Below, one piece after another: positions 6,107 through 8,660 of a stretch of DNA of 8,660 nucleotides. The DNA comes from Thermoleophilia bacterium (GTDB lineage Bacteria; Actinomycetota; Thermoleophilia; Gaiellales; Gaiellaceae), in assembly GCA_025936595.1 (NCBI GenBank), contig JAICTB010000085.1, positions 1 to 8,660 on the forward strand, written 5' to 3'. A program made the translations under genes and the position numbers. The first letter of the stretch is position 1; the number at the start of each line of letters is the position of its first letter. A model generated the notes under the pieces. It worked only from the letters and a program-made list of their open reading frames with translations. It was not told where the DNA came from and did no database searches.

Positions 6107-6113
6107 GCTCCTT
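6107..6113 (-). promoter_or_regulatory. Ribosome binding site of the dioxygenase alpha gene
   Basis: AAGGAGC lies immediately after (and, with the preceding A, shares bases with) the TGA stop of the aldehyde dehydrogenase gene, four to six bases upstream of ATG 6102. It fixes the start of the alpha subunit and rules out the in-frame longer open frame that begins near 6186. Confidence 0.8.
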
Positions 6114-7565
6114 TCAGTACGGGAACCGACGACGGCCGTGGTTGACTGATACCCATTTCATCGTCGTGAACTCGTCGAGGCTCCACGCCCCGTTCAGCCG
6201 CCCGAGCCCCGACTGCTTCTCGCCGCCGAACGCGACGATCGGCTCGTCGTGGATCGTGCAGTCGTTCACATGGATCATGCCGGTTTGCACGCGCTTGGCG
6301 AGGGCGACACCACGGTCGAGGTCGCTCGTGTGAACCGCGCCGCTGAGGCCGAACTGCGTGTTGTTCGCGATCTCGACTGCGTCGTCGTCGTCCTTGAACG
6401 GGATCAGCGACACGACCGGGCCGAAGAGCTCGCGCTGCGCGACGTCCATGTCGGGCGTCACGTCGCGGAGGACGACCGGGTCGAAGAGCCCGCCGTTGAC
6501 CTCGCCACGCAGGACCGCCGTCGCGCCGTCTGCAACCGCGCGATCGACGACCGCGTTCAGGTTCTCCGCCTGCTTCGCCGTGATCAACGGCCCCAGCACC
6601 GTCGCGTCCTCATGCGGGTCGCCGACCGGCAGCGACCGCACCTTGTCGACGTAGCGCTCGGCGAACTCCTCGAAGACGTCCTCGTGAACGAGGACGCGGT
6701 TCGCCGACATGCAGATCTGTCCCTGGTGCGTGAAGCGGCTGAAGACGGCCGCGTCGACCGCGTACTCCAGGTCGGCGTCCTCGAGCACGATGAAGGCGCT
6801 GTTGCCGCCGAGCTCGAGGAGCACCTTCTTGAAGGTGCGCGCTCCGACCTCCGCCACGTGACGGCCGACGGCCGTCGAGCCCGTGAAGGAGATGACGCGC
6901 GGAATCGGGTGCTCGACGAACGCATCACCGATGGCGGGAATCTCGGTGACCACGACGTTCAGCAGACCCGCCGGCAGCCCGGCCTCCTCGAAGATCTTGC
7001 CGATGATCGTGCCGCCCATGATCGGCGTCTCCTCGTGCGGCTTCAGGACGACGCCGTTGCCGGCGCCGAGAGCCGGCGCGACCGACTTCATGGAGAGGAA
7101 GAACGGGAAGTTGAACGGGCTGATCACGCCGACGACGCCGACGGGGATGCGGTAGAGAAAGTTCTCGCGCTCGTCGACCGCAGACGGGAGGATCCTGCCC
7201 TCCATGCGCAGCGGGAAGGTTCCCGCCTCCTTCAGCATGTCGAGCACGAGCCCGATCTCGAAGCCGGCCTTCAGCCGCGTGCCGCCGAGCTCGTCGACGA
7301 TGATCTCGCTGATCTCGCCGAAGTTCGACTCGACGTACTTGACCGCGTTCTCGAACACGGTGCGCTTCGCGTATGCGTTGACGCGGTCCCACTCCTCCTT
7401 CGCGCGCGCCGCGGCGCGGTACGCACTGTCGACGTCGTCGGGCGTGGCGACGGGGAACTCGGCGATCACCGAGCCGTCGTACGGATTGCGGTCGACGAGC
7501 ACGTCTCCGCTCGAACCGTCCTGCCACTGACCGTCGATCAGCTGCCGGCTTACCGCTGCGACCAT
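6114..7565 (-). CDS. Aldehyde dehydrogenase, benzaldehyde/vanillin dehydrogenase-like
   Basis: The 483-residue product is a full-length NAD(P)-dependent aldehyde dehydrogenase. Visible marks are SPFNFPF with N152, K175 in VVLKPHEETP, the cofactor loop FTGSTAVG (227-234), the general base E251 in LLELGGNSA, the nucleophile C285 in HQGQICMSANRV, ELFGPVVSLIPF and the C-terminal FGGEKQSGLGR. The end pattern VNDCTIHDEPIVAFGGEKQSG...LDEFTTMKWVSV and FNFPFFLSMKSVAPAL are typical of aromatic-aldehyde dehydrogenases (XylC, vanillin dehydrogenase). It oxidises an aldehyde to the acid, which may be the substrate of the dioxygenase encoded next; this order of action is inferred. ATG 7565 is preceded by AGGAGG at seven bases. 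It is the first gene of the five-gene operon and faces the divergent ABC-transporter gene across a 195-base regulatory region. Confidence 0.94.
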   Translation of the reverse strand: MVAAVSRQLIDGQWQDGSSGDVLVDRNPYDGSVIAEFPVATPDDVDSAYRAAARAKEEWDRVNAYAKRTVFENAVKYVESNFGEISEIIVDELGGTRLKAGFEIGLVLDMLKEAGTFPLRMEGRILPSAVDERENFLYRIPVGVVGVISPFNFPFFLSMKSVAPALGAGNGVVLKPHEETPIMGGTIIGKIFEEAGLPAGLLNVVVTEIPAIGDAFVEHPIPRVISFTGSTAVGRHVAEVGARTFKKVLLELGGNSAFIVLEDADLEYAVDAAVFSRFTHQGQICMSANRVLVHEDVFEEFAERYVDKVRSLPVGDPHEDATVLGPLITAKQAENLNAVVDRAVADGATAVLRGEVNGGLFDPVVLRDVTPDMDVAQRELFGPVVSLIPFKDDDDAVEIANNTQFGLSGAVHTSDLDRGVALAKRVQTGMIHVNDCTIHDEPIVAFGGEKQSGLGRLNGAWSLDEFTTMKWVSVNHGRRRFPY

Positions 7566-7572
7566 CTCGAGT

Positions 7573-7578
7573 CCTCCT
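7573..7578 (-). promoter_or_regulatory. Ribosome binding site of the aldehyde dehydrogenase gene
   Basis: On the minus strand AGGAGG is a full match to the consensus and stands seven bases before ATG 7565. It supports this start and strong translation of the first operon gene. Confidence 0.8.
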
Positions 7579-7613
7579 GTTCAGGGGCGCGCTTCGCTGT
7601 GTGGGCATTCTTT

Positions 7614-7619
7614 CCTATA
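7614..7619 (-). promoter_or_regulatory. Possible -10 element for the dioxygenase operon
   Basis: TATAGG on the minus strand, preceded directly by TG, lies about 49 bases before ATG 7565 in the only non-coding stretch ahead of the operon. No recognisable -35 hexamer is found 16-18 bases upstream (the sequence there is close to GATCCA), which would suit a promoter that needs an activator. It is a weak prediction from a single hexamer. Confidence 0.35.
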
Positions 7620-7647
7620 CAGCGTTCGGAGCACAATGGATCGCGCG

Positions 7648-7672
7648 ACTTCCGAGTCATGTGAATCGAAGT
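7648..7672. promoter_or_regulatory. Imperfect palindrome, candidate operator in the divergent region
   Basis: The left arm ACTTC-C-GAGTCA and right arm TGAATC-GAAGT are inverted copies with one mismatch and one bulged base, around a TG centre. The right arm touches the -35 hexamer of the rightward promoter (7672), and the element lies about 30 bases upstream of the possible leftward -10. This is where a regulator controlling both directions would be expected to bind. The regulator is not encoded in the window. Confidence 0.4.
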
Positions 7673-7701
7673 TGACCGGCGTCCTCGTACGTGTTTAGGC
7701 T
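7672..7701 (+). promoter_or_regulatory. Promoter of the substrate-binding protein gene
   Basis: A -35 hexamer TTGACC (7672-7677) and a -10 hexamer TAGGCT (7696-7701) are separated by 18 bases, which fits a housekeeping sigma-70/SigA-type promoter with four to five matches in each hexamer. Transcription would start near 7708, leaving an untranslated leader of about 50 bases before ATG 7761. Confidence 0.55.
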
Positions 7702-7760
7702 CGACGAACGACCAGCCTCTATTCCCGGAGCTGGCATCTCTTTATCACCGAGGAGGACGC

Positions 7761-8660
7761 ATGTACGAATCGAGGGCCGGTCGCGGGCGCAGGCTGCTCC
7801 CGCCGACGGCAGCCGCCGGCGCCGCGATCGCCGTCATCGCGGTGACGGCGATTCCCGCGACGGGCGCCGCGCGCCACGCGAGCGCCGGACCGAAGCTGAC
7901 GCTCGCGAAGGCACGGGCCGACGTCGCGGCGGCGCGCAGGCCGATGACGAAGTTCACCGGGCCGGCGACCTCGCCCGGACCGGTGCCCAAGGGCAAGAGC
8001 GTCGTCTCGATCTACAGCGTCCCGGCGCCGCTCCCGCAGCGGTCTGCGGCCGGCGTCGTCAGCGCGGCGAAGGCGATCGGCTGGAGCGGCAAGGTCGTCT
8101 TCGGCAACGGGAACCCGCCCGGCTGGCTGGCGGCGATCAACACCGCGGTGACGGGCGGTGCGAACGCGGTCGTGATGAGCGCCGGCGTGCCTGCTCTGAT
8201 GGCGCCCGGGATCGCAAAGGCGAAGGGCGCCGGAGCACCGTTCGTCGACATCTTCAACATCGACAAGAAGCCGCCCCCCGGCCTCGTCGCGCAGGTCGGC
8301 CCGCCCGAGCGGACCGAGGGCTACCGCCTCGCGGAGTGGATCGTCCAGTCGACCCGCGGCAGGGGCGCGCAGATCCTCGCCTACAACTCGCCGCAGTTCT
8401 CGGATCTCCAGGTGGCGCTCGGCGGCTTCCGCCAGGGGATCAAGGACGCAGGCTCGAAGTACAAGATCATCAACACGACGCTGTCGCCGGCGACCGACAT
8501 CGGCACTGCGGCGGGCGCACAGCGGATGGCGGCGCTCTTCCGCAAGTACCCGCAGGCGAAGTTCATCTTCTGCCTCTCGGAGTCGTGGGCGGGGACGTTC
8601 GCCCAGGCCGTCCAGGCGACCGGGCGCAAGGACATCACCGGTCTCGGCACCGACGGTGAC
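7761..8660 (+). CDS. Secreted ABC-transporter substrate-binding protein, type 1 (sugar-binding-like), 3' end outside the window
   Basis: The frame is open without stop from ATG 7761 to the window end (300 codons). ATG 7761 is preceded by AGGAGG at four bases. Residues 1-42 look like a Sec signal: basic RAGRGRRLL, a hydrophobic AAAGAAIAVIAVTAI core and possible cleavage after ATGAA or HASA; there is no lipobox cysteine. After a variable, Ala/Pro-rich region (43-78) the mature domain begins KSVVSIYSVPAPLPQRSAAGVVSAAKAIGW and continues AINTAVTGGANAVVMSAGVP, the alternating pattern of RbsB-like periplasmic-binding proteins (Peripla_BP_4). It should bind a small molecule outside the membrane and pass it to an ABC permease, presumably encoded downstream. 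Being divergent from the dioxygenase operon, its ligand may be the compound oxidised by that operon; type 1 binding proteins mostly bind sugars but also other ligands. Confidence 0.88.
   Translation, partial: MYESRAGRGRRLLPPTAAAGAAIAVIAVTAIPATGAARHASAGPKLTLAKARADVAAARRPMTKFTGPATSPGPVPKGKSVVSIYSVPAPLPQRSAAGVVSAAKAIGWSGKVVFGNGNPPGWLAAINTAVTGGANAVVMSAGVPALMAPGIAKAKGAGAPFVDIFNIDKKPPPGLVAQVGPPERTEGYRLAEWIVQSTRGRGAQILAYNSPQFSDLQVALGGFRQGIKDAGSKYKIINTTLSPATDIGTAAGAQRMAALFRKYPQAKFIFCLSESWAGTFAQAVQATGRKDITGLGTDGD

Noticed and set aside
6103..6186. Upstream extension of the dioxygenase alpha frame
   Set aside because: It would overlap the end of the aldehyde dehydrogenase gene, while ATG 6102 has a nearly ideal ribosome site and leaves a family-typical N-terminus.
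6249..7664. Plus-strand open frame of about 471 codons opposite the aldehyde dehydrogenase gene
   Set aside because: It mirrors the codon structure of a clear aldehyde dehydrogenase and encodes a low-complexity Asp/Arg/Val/Leu protein, the usual shadow in GC-rich DNA.
7691..8659. Plus-strand open frame of 322 codons over the binding-protein gene
   Set aside because: It is the wrong frame: its product is Arg/Gly/Asp-rich without motifs. The frame beginning at ATG 7761 has a ribosome site, a signal peptide and a recognisable binding-protein fold, and is open to the window end.
1..8660. CRISPR arrays, insertion sequences, tRNA or rRNA genes
   Set aside because: I saw no spaced direct repeats, transposase motifs, terminal inverted repeats or tRNA-like cloverleaf ends; nearly all bases are in recognised genes.

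Overview
The window is high-GC, gene-dense bacterial DNA (no intergenic gap over 200 bases, many GTG starts, strong GGAGG-type ribosome sites on only some genes). Base composition and protein style suggest an actinobacterial-type organism, perhaps a soil Thermoleophilia/Solirubrobacterales relative. This placement is inference; no rRNA or other phylogenetic marker is present.

Left part (1-2881), housekeeping or accessory genes: the 3' end of a membrane-protein gene (2-334, +), a small VOC/PhnB-like protein (345-734, +), then on the opposite strand a two-gene unit of a glyoxalase-I-like protein (1619-2014, -) followed by a MOSC-domain protein (790-1539, probably starting further upstream at a CTG). 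Facing away from the glyoxalase with almost no gap is a TDT-family (TehA/SLAC1-like) membrane transporter (2027-2881, +).

Central part (2848-7565, -): one five-gene operon for oxidising an aromatic or related ring compound. In transcription order it encodes an aldehyde dehydrogenase of the benzaldehyde/vanillin dehydrogenase type, the Rieske alpha subunit and the NTF2-like beta subunit of a ring-hydroxylating dioxygenase, an isochorismatase-fold protein that lacks the usual catalytic residues, and a short-chain dehydrogenase that could re-aromatise the cis-dihydrodiol. The genes are separated by 11 bases or less, or overlap. No ferredoxin, ferredoxin reductase, ring-cleavage enzyme or regulator lies inside the window, so electron supply and downstream steps must be encoded elsewhere.

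Right part (7566-8660): a 195-base divergent regulatory region with a good sigma-70-type promoter reading right, a possible promoter reading left and an imperfect palindrome between them. It is followed by the 5' part of a secreted, sugar-type (type 1) ABC-transporter substrate-binding protein that runs off the window end. The arrangement suggests that uptake and oxidation of one substrate are controlled from a shared region. The substrate cannot be read from the sequence.

The most unusual points are the isochorismatase-fold protein with all three expected catalytic residues replaced, a Gly/Ser/Asn repeat inserted in the dioxygenase alpha subunit just before its iron-binding motif, the altered NAD(P)-binding glycine motif in the dehydrogenase, back-to-back start codons sharing CATATG, and a probable CTG start.
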